Notes: generated by a model from the sequence alone, not told the origin. Positions 38,251-62,098 are shown, counted from the stretch's first letter. The stretch is DNA of 64,000 nucleotides from Setaria digitata (GCA_003640385.1 RCAB01000125.1:1-64000); one strand, 5' to 3'. Program-made: numbers and translations.

Positions 38251-38509
38251 CAGAAAATTTTTGTCATTTAAATCTGTAATAAAATTTACATTTAAAAAGT
38301 CAAAAATCATATAATGGATATTTTTATTGGATTTGCAAAAAAGAATATTTTGCTACAAGATATGATTACTAATAGGGTNTTCAGAAAATTTTTGTCATTT
38401 AAATCTGTAATAAAATTTACATTAAAAAAGTCAAAAATCATATAATGGATATTTATATTGGATTTGCAAAAAAGAATATTTTGCTACAAGATATGATTAC
38501 TAATAGGGT
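38251..38509. repeat. Duplicated 128-nt block around a single N (assembly artefact)
   Basis: 38251-38378 recurs at 38382-38509, nearly identical, with N at 38379. The block is intergenic. Confidence 0.87.
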
Positions 38510-39675
38510 TAAAATTTGAAATTGTTTGAGTCAAAAAAAAAAATCAATGAGAATGAGAAGTAACAATGTCCACTCGACCTCCAATGGGTGTGACCTTTGC
38601 AGTTTTCAGCTATTAACTATGGCGCCTTTTACAGTATTGGCCATCATATCAGTGATAGAGTGACCATTGGTCATCCTCACACTCACAGAGATTCGTTTTT
38701 TTTCTTCTGCCTCACTTTGGCAGTGAATGTATTTATTGTACCCAAAGTTTACACTGTCCACTTTTTTCCACTCGCATGTTCGTTTTATCATTTGGCGACC
38801 ATTCTCGACCGTTACTTACCTGTCCAGTTGGAGAAGGTATGTTGAACAACAATCGATCAGTCTCTTTTTAATAATCAATTTAATTGTCAGGAATCGACTA
38901 ATTTTATCAATCATTTAATAAATCCTTTTTTCTTAAATGATGAATTAATTATTAGCAGTCACACAAATTGTCGATGATCAATAAATTTGAGAATTAATTT
39001 TGTTAATAACTAATAGATCATATTTATCTTGAGCGTTTGAAAAGGAAGTGTTTGATGCTTGAAAAAATAAAAATTGAATTCTTTTAATTTGAGGATTTGA
39101 GTGTACCATAGGATTTGAACCATTGGAATCCAGTTCTAATCATATTGGACTGATGCGGTTTTCTGCATAAATTCAAAAATAGCTTACAATTTATGATGAA
39201 TCAACATTCTTTTCAGTTGTGGACTAAGCTTGAACTCGAACCAATAAGTTACACTGGAGGTTTGAATTAGAAATTGTACAAACTGTATATTATACTGTAG
39301 ACAAGGTAAACAAGTTTTTTCTGAATTTAAATTAAAATTAAATTTCATTAAACACATTGGAAGCTAATAACTAGTCCGTGGAAGTCTAAGCAACTAAAAG
39401 AGACAGTGCATCATATTTTGCCAACAATCTGAATTCAGAAGAAGCAAAGATCAGTTTGATTTAGAAGTAAATCTGAGCTTAAAACATATCTAGGATAGCC
39501 TAAACCGAATAATATATTTGATGCTTGATCGTACGACAGGGGCGTTCTAATGATATGCCAAAAGTTTAATTCAGATAATTTGAAAATTTGAGCTTAAGAA
39601 TTCAAACAATTAAGAGAATTAATTTGAATGTCATAATGAGGTGGTTTTATGTTGCAGAAGAAGACTACAATCAAA

Positions 39676-40794
39676 ATGATGTTTCTCATCTCTGCTCCAA
39701 TTTATGATTGTGACGAAAGCAGCTGGTTGAAATTAAAAGCTGTTGCTTTCAATTTTGCTACGTTTTCGAAGATTCAAACTCCGAAATTTCGAATAGCTCC
39801 AAAAAGTGAGCTATATGAGTTATCAAAAGATATGCTCCAATTGGATCATTCGGTGGAAAATTTATTCCGCTTCTTGCTCTCCACATTTGAGGATGTTCTT
39901 CAGCAGGAAGGTGTCGATCTGTTGGAGCATTTGATAACACAGAAACAATTATACGGTGGGAATATTACAAATTTCTCTTGGGATGTGGCAAAATATTCGC
40001 CATATTTGTTCCTGTCAGATTTGTGTCATCTATTTTACAAACATTTTCATGAGCTTGATCAGCAGATGCGGAGTAATGTTGCAACGTATAAGGAAAATTT
40101 GAAGGTAGCCGCAGAATATATCATAGCGGAGGAAACATTAGCCACTCAGAATTTAGCCCGTTGTGTATATCAGGAAAGTGTTATCGATACGGAATATATT
40201 CAATCGGTTTATGTAGCAGTACCACGGCAGTTAGCAACCAAATGGCTAGAAGTTTATGAAACACTTCACGATTCAGTAGTATCATGTTCCAGTTGTTTCA
40301 TTACTGAAGACAATGATTATAAATTATATGCAGTTGTAATAATCCGTAAAGGCTTCCTGGAATTTCGGGATAATTGTGCGAAAAATGGTTTCATTGCTCG
40401 AGAATATCAGTCGGATCAAGATGGGTTTGCTAGAAAGCTTCATGAACAACGAAAACTTGAGGAAGCCACACAGTATCAAAATGTGATGCTTATTCAGTGG
40501 CTCAAAGTAATATCTGATGATCTTTTCGAACTCCTACTTCATATTAAGTTATTTCGAGCGTATGTTGGTAGCTTATTACGATACGGCCAAAATAAATTTC
40601 AAACAATTATGTTTTATCCGCGAAAAAATTCATCACAGCGATTGCAAATCGAATTGAGAAAATTATATGAGAAACAGGACGAGAAGAATGAGACTATAAC
40701 AAATCGGACGGTTCAACAGAAACAAGTGAAACAAGAAGGAAATTTCCTGCCGTATCTCATCTATAAAGTGGACCTAGGTTTTCCGGAATACTAG
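39676..40794 (+). CDS. V-type proton ATPase subunit C, intronless divergent copy
   Basis: Subunit C is a peripheral stalk component that joins the V1 motor to the membrane Vo sector and controls reversible assembly of the proton pump. The uninterrupted frame codes 372 residues, close to the family's usual 380 or so. Family landmarks: N-terminal FLISAP; a QLYGGNITNFSWDVAKYSP segment matching the conserved F-WD-AKYP; YIQSVYVAVPRQ; WLEVYETL; NGFIAREYQSD; IQWLKV; RAYVGSLLRYG (family R-F-ESVLRYG); and the C-terminal LPYLIYKVDL. I chose the ATG at 39676 because it aligns with the family start. An in-frame ATG at 39649 lies before an acceptor AG (39656-39657), leaving an 18-nt leader. The sequence is clearly diverged, and the lack of introns is unusual here, so it may be a retrocopy or paralogue of vha-11 rather than the main gene. 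AATAAA is at 40895-40900. Confidence 0.9.
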   Translation: MMFLISAPIYDCDESSWLKLKAVAFNFATFSKIQTPKFRIAPKSELYELSKDMLQLDHSVENLFRFLLSTFEDVLQQEGVDLLEHLITQKQLYGGNITNFSWDVAKYSPYLFLSDLCHLFYKHFHELDQQMRSNVATYKENLKVAAEYIIAEETLATQNLARCVYQESVIDTEYIQSVYVAVPRQLATKWLEVYETLHDSVVSCSSCFITEDNDYKLYAVVIIRKGFLEFRDNCAKNGFIAREYQSDQDGFARKLHEQRKLEEATQYQNVMLIQWLKVISDDLFELLLHIKLFRAYVGSLLRYGQNKFQTIMFYPRKNSSQRLQIELRKLYEKQDEKNETITNRTVQQKQVKQEGNFLPYLIYKVDLGFPEY

Positions 40795-40894
40795 AATCTT
40801 ACTTCGCTGTATCTTCCTCATTTAACTTGTAAAATCAATCACATGATGTTTTTGAAGAGAATTGTATATTCTTCTGTCGCTTAAAAACAGAAAA

Positions 40895-40900
40895 AATAAA
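40895..40900 (+). promoter_or_regulatory. Polyadenylation signal of the V-ATPase C gene
   Basis: AATAAA about 100 nt after the stop codon, overlapped by a second partial copy (AATAAATAAA). Confidence 0.65.
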
Positions 40901-41052
40901 TAAATTACTGGATTGATGAGTGCTGAAATTACATTGCAAGAAAAAAATTAAGTTTCGTATCAACAAACTACACTGCATGATTTAGCCATTTTCTAAATTA
41001 GTTCTCGAACTTTTCAACACGTAGCATTTAATACCTTCATTCATAGTTTTAA

Positions 41053-41457
41053 ATGAACATAACGGCTGGCGGCAATCCTAGTGCTGAAGAATGGCAAAGG
41101 AAAGCATCTGCCAAGAGAAAATATACCCATTTGAGTTACATCAAGATCCCACCGGATATGCAACGGATATTTTCAGGAATTCCACACGGAATCAACACTG
41201 ATCTAGTATTTTTACTGAAAAAATTCCCAGAACCGTAATCACAGCTAATCCAAAGCGAGGCGAGAAATGGTTCTAAGATTTTGAATCCAGAGGAATTCTT
41301 GGAATTATGGAAATTGTTGTCCAAGGCCTGTCCTGGCGATTTTTTAATATTTGTCCATGATTTATTTCTGTACAACAAGATTCCCTTACAGTTTACATAC
41401 CTTTCGGAAGAGCACAATTCAACGCAATCATTTTCCGACCGCCTATTCCAAGCATGA
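41053..41457 (+). pseudogene. Interrupted reading frame, probable pseudogene of unknown family
   Basis: An ATG frame runs 61 codons to a TAA at 41236-41238, then stays open in the same frame for another 72 codons to 41457. The base composition is richer in GC than the flanks and looks coding. Just after PEP, an alternative frame gives a sensible VITANPKRGEKWF before its own stop, which would fit a frameshift. I recognise no family. It lies between the convergent V-ATPase C and proteasome genes and overlaps the likely 3' end of the latter (a TTTATT at 41361-41366 would be its AATAAA on the minus strand). A small two-exon gene remains possible. Confidence 0.35.
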
Positions 41458-41627
41458 ACTTAAAGGCAGTTTTCATAATGCCGGTTCTTTAGTATCAGAA
41501 AATTTCCAAAGAATGCTAACTTCACCGAGTTGATTAAGAGAAAATTATTTATCAGTAGGAACTTTTCATACAGTCAACGACCGCAAAGTAATTGTAGAAG
41601 AGAAACAAACAAGTAATGAAACTGTGT

Positions 41628-43748
41628 CTAAACTTTAATATCCTCCAATTGTCGAGTTCCGTTCTTATCAATAACCATTACCTGAAAAAACATTTAGTAA
41701 CAGTTACTTTGAATCAATTAGAAAATCAATCTAACTGATAAAGAAAAACTAAGATGACTCCTAAATTAAAAAAATACTTTCATTTGAAGGCCTTAAAATA
41801 TTGTAAGATTTTAAATTTGGACCGGATGGAAATTTCATCTCAGTTATTAAGCGATTAAGTATATAAATCTTTACTTCAAATGAAGGCAAATTAACGATGA
41901 AACGACGTTTCGACTCATGTAGACATTTCTTCAGCAAATCCATCCCTTCGGTTTCACTCATATCTAAATAAGAATAGAAAGAAACTATAAAGTATGAAGC
42001 AATGCTTTCAAACTATAATATGCTTTTTGTCAATTAGCTAAAAATAACATTTGATTAAACAAAACTCAAATATTCCTGAAGAAGTCCGTACATGAAAATG
42101 AAGAAATGTTCTTTAGGAAAAAAAATATCCAGATGAACTTCTAACTTCTAAAGCTTATTATTATCAAAAATATCCATCTCTATAAAACAAGAATTTTTTG
42201 TATGCGAGGGGAAACACGATTTACGATTATCAAGCTAACTGATCAGACGTTTTATTGATATATCGAAGAAATCAAACGAGAAAAAATAAGAACGACACAT
42301 CACTATTGCATTCAAACTCACCACTTCTATATGTTTTGTCCAAGATTGAATAACAGAGTCGCCCACTGAATCCACGAAATATGTATGGCTAAAAGTATAC
42401 ATGTAAGTGAACCACTGAGCAAAAAGAATTCGGACCAAATACAATACTTTCTCAACACTTGAAAGGTATTCTGATTTGAGATGGAAACAGAAAAAAACAA
42501 AAAACAACCATCACAACCAACCTGGTCAGCAATACCATTGCCTAAGTAATCAACAGAGCCAAGAAAGGCTTTCTTTTCAATACTGTCATAACCACCAATC
42601 AATGTATCAACGACATAGTAATCCTGTGTTCGCAAAGCTTCAGCGATACTTCGGCGAATCCAATGATGACTTGACCGCGGACTCATTTCGTAGCCTGAAA
42701 TGTACTTTACCTTGAAGAACGGCAATGGAACCTATCACCGGAGATTTGATTTACACATCAAGTTCTAATCACAGTAGAATATTTATTAGAAATTAATCTG
42801 CATATGTATGCGCAAGTCAACAAAAAACATGCATTCTACATCCTATTCTGTTATCTATGACTAACTTAACGAAAAAAAAATGAACTATTTCCAGCTACCT
42901 ATTCTAGATGTAATCCAAAAAGGAAAGAAAGCCAAAAAGTCGTCGAAGCGTAAAAAAAAATATATGCATTTGTTTTCCTTATTTTTGTTATTACACAGAA
43001 ATAACTTTTATTACCATAACGAAGTTTATACAGTTGAATATTTCGTTTGCACCAATCACCAAACTGCGCTACGTCACCATCCTCACCGATGCATATCATC
43101 GCTAATTTATCACCCAAGGTAAATTTCTTTTCCTCATCTGTATACACATACAGCTATTATTTCCTCTTTTAAATCAAAGCATAGATATTTCATGTTAATT
43201 TATAAAAATCTTGTAATAAGGACAGGTAACTAGTTGACGCTTGAGATATTTTAACGAAACTGTATAAAAACAGCTGTTATAGTTTTATCAACTACCTCTT
43301 TCATAGAAGCATCGAACTGCTAACCACGCTAATTTTAGTAAAATTCTAGTATATTAGCACTTGTACTACCTGAATATATATTAACGTTTAACTCATAAAT
43401 GTTCACTTAGCCTCAGGCTTAACAACTATTTGACTACCTTAGGCAATGTCTTTACAAAAATATTTATAAGCACAACCTTTAAACCCTGATTACAGTCTGT
43501 TTGTTGGTTTTAATCTCAGTACTCCGAAAATCTACGAGAAATCTGAAGTGCCAGAAACTCTTTATTCACAGAATTCATTAAACTAATTATATTCGCAACC
43601 ATTTATTTCCATTCCCATGAAATTCTCTCCAAAAAAAAAAACAACCGTCAGCAACAACAATTGCTCCATGTGCGAAGCATGATCGATCTGCTGCCAAAAT
43701 CACATAATCCCGCGTGCATATTCCGATCAGAAAATGAGTACCAGACAT
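41628..43748 (-). CDS. pbs-4: Proteasome subunit beta type-2 (beta-4 ring position)
   Basis: This is a non-catalytic beta subunit of the 20S proteasome core (PSMB2 in vertebrates, pbs-4 in C. elegans). Minus-strand exons in order: 43748-43646, 43137-43015, 42694-42522, 42388-42322, 41963-41875, 41681-41628. Phases agree and give 202 residues, against about 201 for the family. Landmarks: FLIGICTRDYVILAADR at the N-terminus without a processed catalytic Thr; GDKLAMICIGEDGDVAQF; NIQLYKLRYGYEMSP; DTLIGGYD; the short exon GFSGRLCYSILDK; LLKKCLHESKRRFIVNLPSF; and C-terminal VIDKNGTRQLEDI. The start at 43748 follows an acceptor (AG at 43764-43763) by 14 nt; an in-frame Met at 43838 is upstream of that acceptor and rejected. 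The gene is transcribed divergently from eL34. Confidence 0.93.
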
Positions 43749-43762
43749 AATCCCAGTACTTT

Positions 43763-44651
43763 CTGAAAGAACGACATGAAAAACACAATGATCCTTTCTA
43801 CGCAAACACCCAGCACTGTTAGAATGGTTGTGCAGCAAAATTCATTCGTTGAAAACAGGAAGAAAATTTGAAAGTGATAATGTAGAGTATGCTTGGCTCC
43901 TCTTATCACTCGATCGTTTCTACTATATGACTAATCTTCCAAGTTATCATGGCTAGCGATACCCATCGGATTTTCATCTTCATTTCCTGTCAGTTACAAG
44001 ACTGTGTGCATGTCTGTAAATCTCAATTCCTACCTTCCTACTATCTAGTGACAAAACTAAAGGCTTGGACTGTTTAAAACCATAATAAGTGACTAAGATC
44101 GCCACTCAGAAGCGACCATACCCTTCGACTAGCCAAGCACTTAACATTTTCCTGCAATACTAACTAGGCCATACCGACCGTACTCTCCAAACCAGTCACT
44201 TGTGGGTTACTAGGGCTATTTTAATTGAAGGTCCTTTGACCATACGTCCTCGAAGTATCTTTCCAGGAAATTCAAAAAATTTATCGAAAAAATGAGTAAA
44301 TTCTGCAAGTCGAGGCTTTCCCAAACCTAAGCAATCACTTTGTATTCTTCACAAACCATACCAATGAAATTGAGATTTCACAGCGTCTCTGTTAGTTGTG
44401 CTATGATGATAACCTTCTGTTCTAGGAATGACTCTCCGTATTCGGCTTAGTTGAGAGCGCAGTGGACGTGGGGTTGTATGATTGGTGTAACGTGTTGTTT
44501 GCGCGTGAGATCATGGCTGGTTTAGGTACTTTTTACACGTAAGGGTCTCCGTGAAGTCACGTACACTTGAAGAAATGGTAAGTCACTAGAATTGTGACGG
44601 TCTGCTATTTTTTATTTGTCCTGCATTCAGTGAATGTATGAATCATTTTAG
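43763..44651. promoter_or_regulatory. Divergent intergenic region between proteasome beta-4 and eL34
   Basis: About 0.9 kb separates two housekeeping genes transcribed away from each other, so it likely holds both promoters. It is less AT-rich than most intergenic DNA here, especially 44400-44560. I see no clear TATA box or known motif. Confidence 0.5.
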
Positions 44652-44660
44652 AGTAGGAAA

Positions 44661-45606
44661 ATGCCGCAAAGATTGACATACCGACGACGTTTGTGTTACA
44701 ATACGGCATCCAATAAAACCAAGGTATGTTTGTTTTTACCACAGTATACTTAATGATGGTAACATCAAAAAAGGTTCCGTAGGAAGGCGTTTCACTCGCT
44801 GGTGACAGGGAAGGTCAGAGCCAAGACGGAAATATATGTATAGCATGTTTATCTTCCACTGTACGATTTCCAAAGGGAAGCATTTCCTGGTATCTATTTT
44901 TTGATGTTATTCATTGCTTAATCCATGTAACTCAGTTCTTTCAGTTATTCAACTCGTTTCCTCCTCTTAATTAGATTTGAAAAAGTTTTAGCAGCTACTG
45001 TAGTTTTATCTGTATGGTTCCAGTATTTAGCGATAATTTGCTTAAGCCCTTGAGTTGTGGATGGTAACGGATGTGTATATTGCAGGTGTCAAAAACGCCA
45101 GGTGGACGTGTGGTCTTCTTGTATAGAAAAAAGAAAGGTTCTGTAGCGCGATGTGGCGATACTGGAGTGAAGTTGAAAGGAGTAAGTGTCTTTTTGAATA
45201 TTAGTTCGGGTTTCCTGAACGTAAAGTAAGCATGCGTCTGTTTCATTACTTCAGTGTAATTACAGCATTGCATAATGTGGTATGAACTTTAGAGCCGGAA
45301 GTCGAATTGGAAGATCTGATACTGAAAATTTCATTTTCTGATTTTTCCTGCATTTTCAAACTTTAGGCGATAGATAAGTGCAAGCTGAAAGTAATAATTT
45401 GAACTTTCTGTTTGCTGTAGATTAAGCCAGCGCGGCCACGTCAACTGCAGAAGATGACGAAGCGGCTGAAACACGTAACTCGCGCTTACGGTGGTTGTCT
45501 CTCAGCAGCAGCTGTACGTGAACGTATTATTCGTGCGTTTCTAATCGAAGAGCAGAAAATTGTTGCCCGAGTACTGAAAGCAAAAATTAAAGCCGAAAAG
45601 AAATGA
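44661..45606 (+). CDS. rpl-34: 60S ribosomal protein eL34
   Basis: This is a structural protein of the large cytosolic ribosomal subunit. Exons 44661-44723, 45086-45181 and 45421-45606 (all phase 0) give 114 residues, normal for the family. Landmarks: [17 protein letters not shown] at the N-terminus, [28 protein letters not shown] and [18 protein letters not shown] at the C-terminus. In most eukaryotes two CxxC pairs bind zinc. Here only C44 remains of the first, and the second reads SAAA (81-84), so the zinc site appears lost. An acceptor AG (44650-44651) lies 9 nt before the ATG, and AATAAA is 60 nt after the stop. Confidence 0.95.
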
Positions 45607-45666
45607 ATGTGTATTGCAATTTTATAAATCGTTGAATATTTTTGCTTTGCCTGTTGCATGCATTAA

Positions 45667-45672
45667 AATAAA
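45667..45672 (+). promoter_or_regulatory. Polyadenylation signal of eL34
   Basis: AATAAA 61 nt beyond the eL34 stop codon. Confidence 0.75.
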
Positions 45673-46360
45673 AGTTCGTCACAATTGAATGACATGTACG
45701 TGCAGCAGAAAATGCTTCAGTTTTGTACCGTCAATTCTCGGGTATCCCTTCATGAAAATTTCATTCTACCTCAATGTTTTTAATGTTTAATCATTTTTGC
45801 TTTGTTTACTCTTAATTAATGAACTGTCATGCTACCGCTGCATTATCGTTTTAAGACATGAATATTGGTTTTCATCTAGACGAAGAGCAATTTGCTTATT
45901 ATCTGTAAAATGATTTGGTTTGAAAGATGTTGACGTACCAATTACGATATCATTTCCTCATAGAGTAAAGAGGAAAGATGTTTGAAAAGCACAGATAGCT
46001 AAGATAAACTTCAGCTGGCGTCGGTAATACCCTTTTAAATTTATGGCTGCAAGAAGCGGCGTCCTTTGCGGTGAGCTACGGTAATTGAACTTATCGATTT
46101 TTTTTGAACTGCTGGTGAACAAGGATGGAATGGGCCAAATGGGAAACATGGGGGTTTTGGAAGAGAAGTTCAGGATTGATGTACGAATGAATGTCGGGAT
46201 TGTGAGGGGAAGATCTCAGTTTGGCCGGATTTAAATTACTAGAAGAGGATGAAAGGTGACTTTCATATTGGTAATGGGAAGGCTGAGTTTGGGTGGTTTA
46301 ATTGTCAGTAAATGAACATTTCTCGAGCTCAAAGATTCTTTCAACAGCTCTCATTTTTAG
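45673..46360. other. Short intergenic region before ZFR
   Basis: No gene is supported. It ends at an acceptor-like CATTTTTAG (AG at 46359-46360), 64 nt before the proposed ZFR start codon. The same-strand arrangement and roughly 0.7 kb spacing would be long for a nematode operon. Confidence 0.5.
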
Positions 46361-46424
46361 GTTTGTTCATTTCGTTTGGGGGAAGAGAGAGTCTTTTGGG
46401 AAATTCGGAACTCATAGCAATAGG

Positions 46425-58128
<11,704 letters not shown>

Positions 58129-58914
58129 ATGCTGTTGTTCCCCAATTATGATAAGCTATGATAAAATGATATAATATATACACTTAATATATCTTTGAAC
58201 TAAAGTCGATGATATAATGGTATAATGGTACGGCGATCGTTATGCTGATTTTCATAAATGTAATATCTTTATGATGACGTCAGATATCAGATATTGGCCC
58301 AAAATTTTCATGTTTTTTTCAATTTTTTTTTACTTTTTCCGAAGTTTGTCATCGTTTAAATTTTTTTCAAAAATCCTTTTATCTCAGTTCGTTCTCTTCG
58401 GTCTTATTATTTACTTTTCAAGAAGTTCCGGTAAATAATTGCTATAATTTTTTATTCAAGATTTCTGTATAGCGGGGGTGAGTCATCTCATAATGTTGTT
58501 ATTAGGTAGTGGTTTTCTGGTTTTTGCTATATCTTTTTGCTCGTTCTTCCAATCTCTGGAATTATCCATAACGTTTTGATCAATCCTGGAACAGTTTCAA
58601 GGTATTCGTGTGTTTTAAAGTTCAGACTAGTATTTTTTAAATGGGGCAGTTTGTGTGTCAGTCGACGTCTGATTATGGTTTACCGTTTTTTTCTTATTTT
58701 TTTTTTTTTAATAATATATGTCATTTAAAGCTTATTCAGATTGAATATGTTTTTCTTTTACGTTTCTTGTTCAGAAAAGGGAGCAGTACTGAAACTATCC
58801 AATTAAAATCATATATTATTTTGAATTGGTGAAAAACTTTCTCTGTATTGCAGATAGGGTCTAGATCAGCCTTTCATAATGACATCTACTTAGCGATAAT
58901 ATATATATATATAT

Positions 58915-58942
58915 TTCATCTTATATATATATATAAGATGAA
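58915..58942. repeat. 28-bp perfect palindrome with TA core
   Basis: TTCATCT and its reverse complement AGATGAA flank a TATATA core with no spacer, about 0.8 kb downstream of the ZFR stop codon. It could extrude as a cruciform. A TA dinucleotide run lies immediately upstream (58899-58914). Confidence 0.75.
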
Positions 58943-61900
58943 TGTTTTTGAAAGAAACAAAAAAATTAATGCACGAATTATTACGCAGAGTTTAAAAATT
59001 GACCTTACGTAGCGTCATATGCTTTCCGATGGATGGAGATATACGCTTGATATTTTCAATCTGTGTCCGCATTAATGAAAATTTTCACTTCCCTTTATTA
59101 CTGCTTAGATCCTTCCTTTTCTCCGTGTTGGTCTGAAATAATGTACTTTTTTCTCCTTTTTTTTTTTTTTTTTTTTTTTTTTTTGAATAAATTTCTTGTT
59201 GTCCAATGTTTTGCAGAAGAAAGCTGGGACCAATTTTACGAGAATCAAGCATCAACTGAAAAGTTGTACACGCTCTGATGCAAGAGTGCAATTTTTTGAT
59301 TTTACATGAACTTTTCTATTTATGATGGTCTATATGTTACTGTTGCCGGTTCATTTTCGTAATATTGAAATGGACTGTCAGAATTTGTGTCCAGAAAATT
59401 AGTTTCCCCATGTGGTAATTGACGGTGCCATTTTTTATGTTTTTACTTAAGTCGTGCCGTTTTCTCTCATATCAGTTTTTTTTTTTTTTTTTTTTTTTTT
59501 TTATAGCAATAAAATATCGCTTCTATTTTATGTACAGAAGTATAATGGACCGAAGAAGAAATTATGTATGCAGATGATGGATGTATAAATATTAACATTA
59601 CCAAGAAATTTATTTTCAAATACAGGGCGATGAATGAATAAAAATTTATAATAAAGGAGTATGTATATTCTGGATACTTGAACTGCAACAACGGGCAACA
59701 CTGACAAACAATCTGGATGCAAGTTGATTCCTTCTACAATTCTGAGATGTCGTCGTTGTACTGTGGTCAGTAGATATTGTATTTGTTATTGAGATTAAAA
59801 TTGCGATTTTCAAGTGTATTTAAAGTGAAATCAGTTGATCATGCGGTGTAAAGTGGGAATTTATCAACCGTAAACTAAGGCCAGTTTTGATATTATTAAA
59901 TGGTTTCAATTCTTTGATTGCCAGCGTACACTGGATAATAGGCGACATGCAAGTGAGTAGTTTTCTGGAACTAATGAATTTAATCGACAAGTTTTCTGCT
60001 TTATCTGCCACTGATTCCGCTGGATGTTGATTAGAAGGCGAAGTATTTTTTTGCTGAATCACTCATAAAAACGATTTCTTATATGACAAAATTACGAGAT
60101 GTTGTTTAAAATTTGTCCTAGCTAGCAGATGTTGCATATTCTGTTCGATTTGTAGTGATGGTGCACTGTGTTTTGCAAAAGAAGAAAAAAAAAAAGCATT
60201 TTCAAATTGTTCATTAGGAATTGAAATTAATTTGGGATACTCTCCTGATTATTACCACTCTTCGTTATTTGCGATTTCCGAGATTTTCATCACTTCATCA
60301 AACATAGTTTCTAAACAATGTTCTTTCCACGACTTTTTTTTTTAATTGACAATTTTTAATTGCAGAAAACATTTTGAAACGTCGTTGTTTTATAAAAGTG
60401 AAATTTGTGCTCTTGAAATTTTAAATGAAATTAAAATTTTCATCATAAGAGGTGGAATATTGCATAGTTTTGTTTGCATCATTTTTGAAATGATTCGGAA
60501 AACATTTTAACAGAAACTATCGGTTAAACCGATGTAAAACTATTATTCTTCGTATGCAGCAAGGAGGAGTGATGTCAAAGGTTCTAGCATTTAATGTTTC
60601 ATCACTTCGAGAGATAACAGAGAGTGATGTTTGGCAACTAAAAAGAGCATAAACCTTTGTTTTACTGGAGCCTATTGTAATTTTAAAACTATTAATTATG
60701 GGCACAATTTAATTTTCCAATGGAAAAAGAAGAGATAGTAGAGAAAGATGACAATGTTAAGCGTTCTATGCTTGAAAAGATAGAATTGCATAGTAATAAT
60801 TTTAGAGTTCTGCTAAAGTGAATCTAATAAATTATGGAAAATTGCATTTTATGTATGAAAGAATACTGTTCACAGTGTGTATTTGCTACCAGTCTGCATT
60901 CAAAAAAGAAAAAAAGATGGATGGTCTGTTTCCATTTAATTTTGTAAATGACGTGAATGAGACGTAATCTGTTATATTTACGTCACAAACTGTCAATAAT
61001 AATCGAGAAGCAAGAAGATGAAATTTCAGCAGTTCTTTTTAACGCTTGACAATAAATATCAAGGAAATGGACTGTCCAACTGATAAGCTACACGACGGAA
61101 GTTATTCCAGCTAGGTAAGAAGAAAATTATCAGTTGCTTCTGAAAGCTTCTTCTTGTTTCACATCGCAATATTTGCATTGTATGTTACTTGCTAATTAGG
61201 AGGATATTTTTCTGTTTTCATTACTTATATATGTGAGGATAATAATTAACAGTAACACCTCAAGTAATCCAACCTGAATCTCTTTACACTTCTCACAACT
61301 TGTCGTTCAGCAAAAAAAAAAACAGGAGAAAAGCTGATAGCTCCTGAGAGCAGAAAAGAAAGTCTTTATTTCATATCACAATTTATCTTCCCTTTCCCAG
61401 GTATCGGTTGAACTAATTAACTAGATTAAATATGTTTGCGCAGACGATGACACCACTCCCATCACATTAACCACAATTCCCTCAATGTTAGCGCCTAAAC
61501 TTCATGCTGCACAGGTGTTCGTCAGCTAATGCAGGTAACAAAGGACTGTTTTCGAAATTACGATACTATAAAAAGCCTGTAACGTTGAAGTCCGCCGCTC
61601 TTCCGATGAAGAACCCTCGGAAATTTGAAAAAGTGACCATGGTATCCGAAGCGAGCGAGCGGAGGTAGAAATTTACGAGCGATTTCTCCAAGTGTGACGA
61701 CGGACTTGAACAGAGAGGTGCGACTACTGCGCTGCATCTAAATGCCCAGAAGAGGAATATATCATGGAGATAATTAGACTTTGAATCTGATACATGCACT
61801 GTGAGACTACACTGTTGATGGAGTCATGAGATTCAGAAGTGACCGTTCATTTCCGATTAATTGTTGGCTGAATTTAGCGACAATCTGGCTAGTTTAATTA

Positions 61901-62098
61901 GTTGGTTGAATTTAACGGAGAATCTCACCTATACCTCTTCATTCAATGATCGAATCCAAATACGTAGGAATCGTTAACATTTTGATTCTGCTATTATTAA
62001 ATCAATTCTTTCTCATCACTTCAAACTTGATCCATAAAAAATCCTCCAAAACATCCCCCGAATCGATCACGTCCTTTGGGTATATGTGCGTGTACATA

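Larger units (their letters stand above)
36206..39655. other. Intergenic region with a duplicated hairpin motif
   Basis: No credible gene. Open frames such as 36613-37011 are T-rich low complexity. The stretch 37020-37290 contains two copies of a short hairpin and shared GACGTATTGT words, suggesting an old local duplication. One assembly duplication sits at 38251-38509. Confidence 0.55.

Noticed and set aside
39110..39150. B-box-like GGTTCAAATCC on the minus strand suggesting a tRNA
   Set aside because: The T-stem pairs poorly, no A box or acceptor stem is visible. A similar match at 51431 was rejected for the same reasons.
36194..39675. Fusion of the unrecognised gene to V-ATPase subunit C through a 3.4 kb intron
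   Set aside because: Phases permit it, but the V-ATPase frame begins with its own family-typical start just after an acceptor; kept only as a remote alternative.
43749..43838. Upstream in-frame Met for the proteasome gene
   Set aside because: It lies upstream of a strong acceptor, and the family begins at the Met at 43748.
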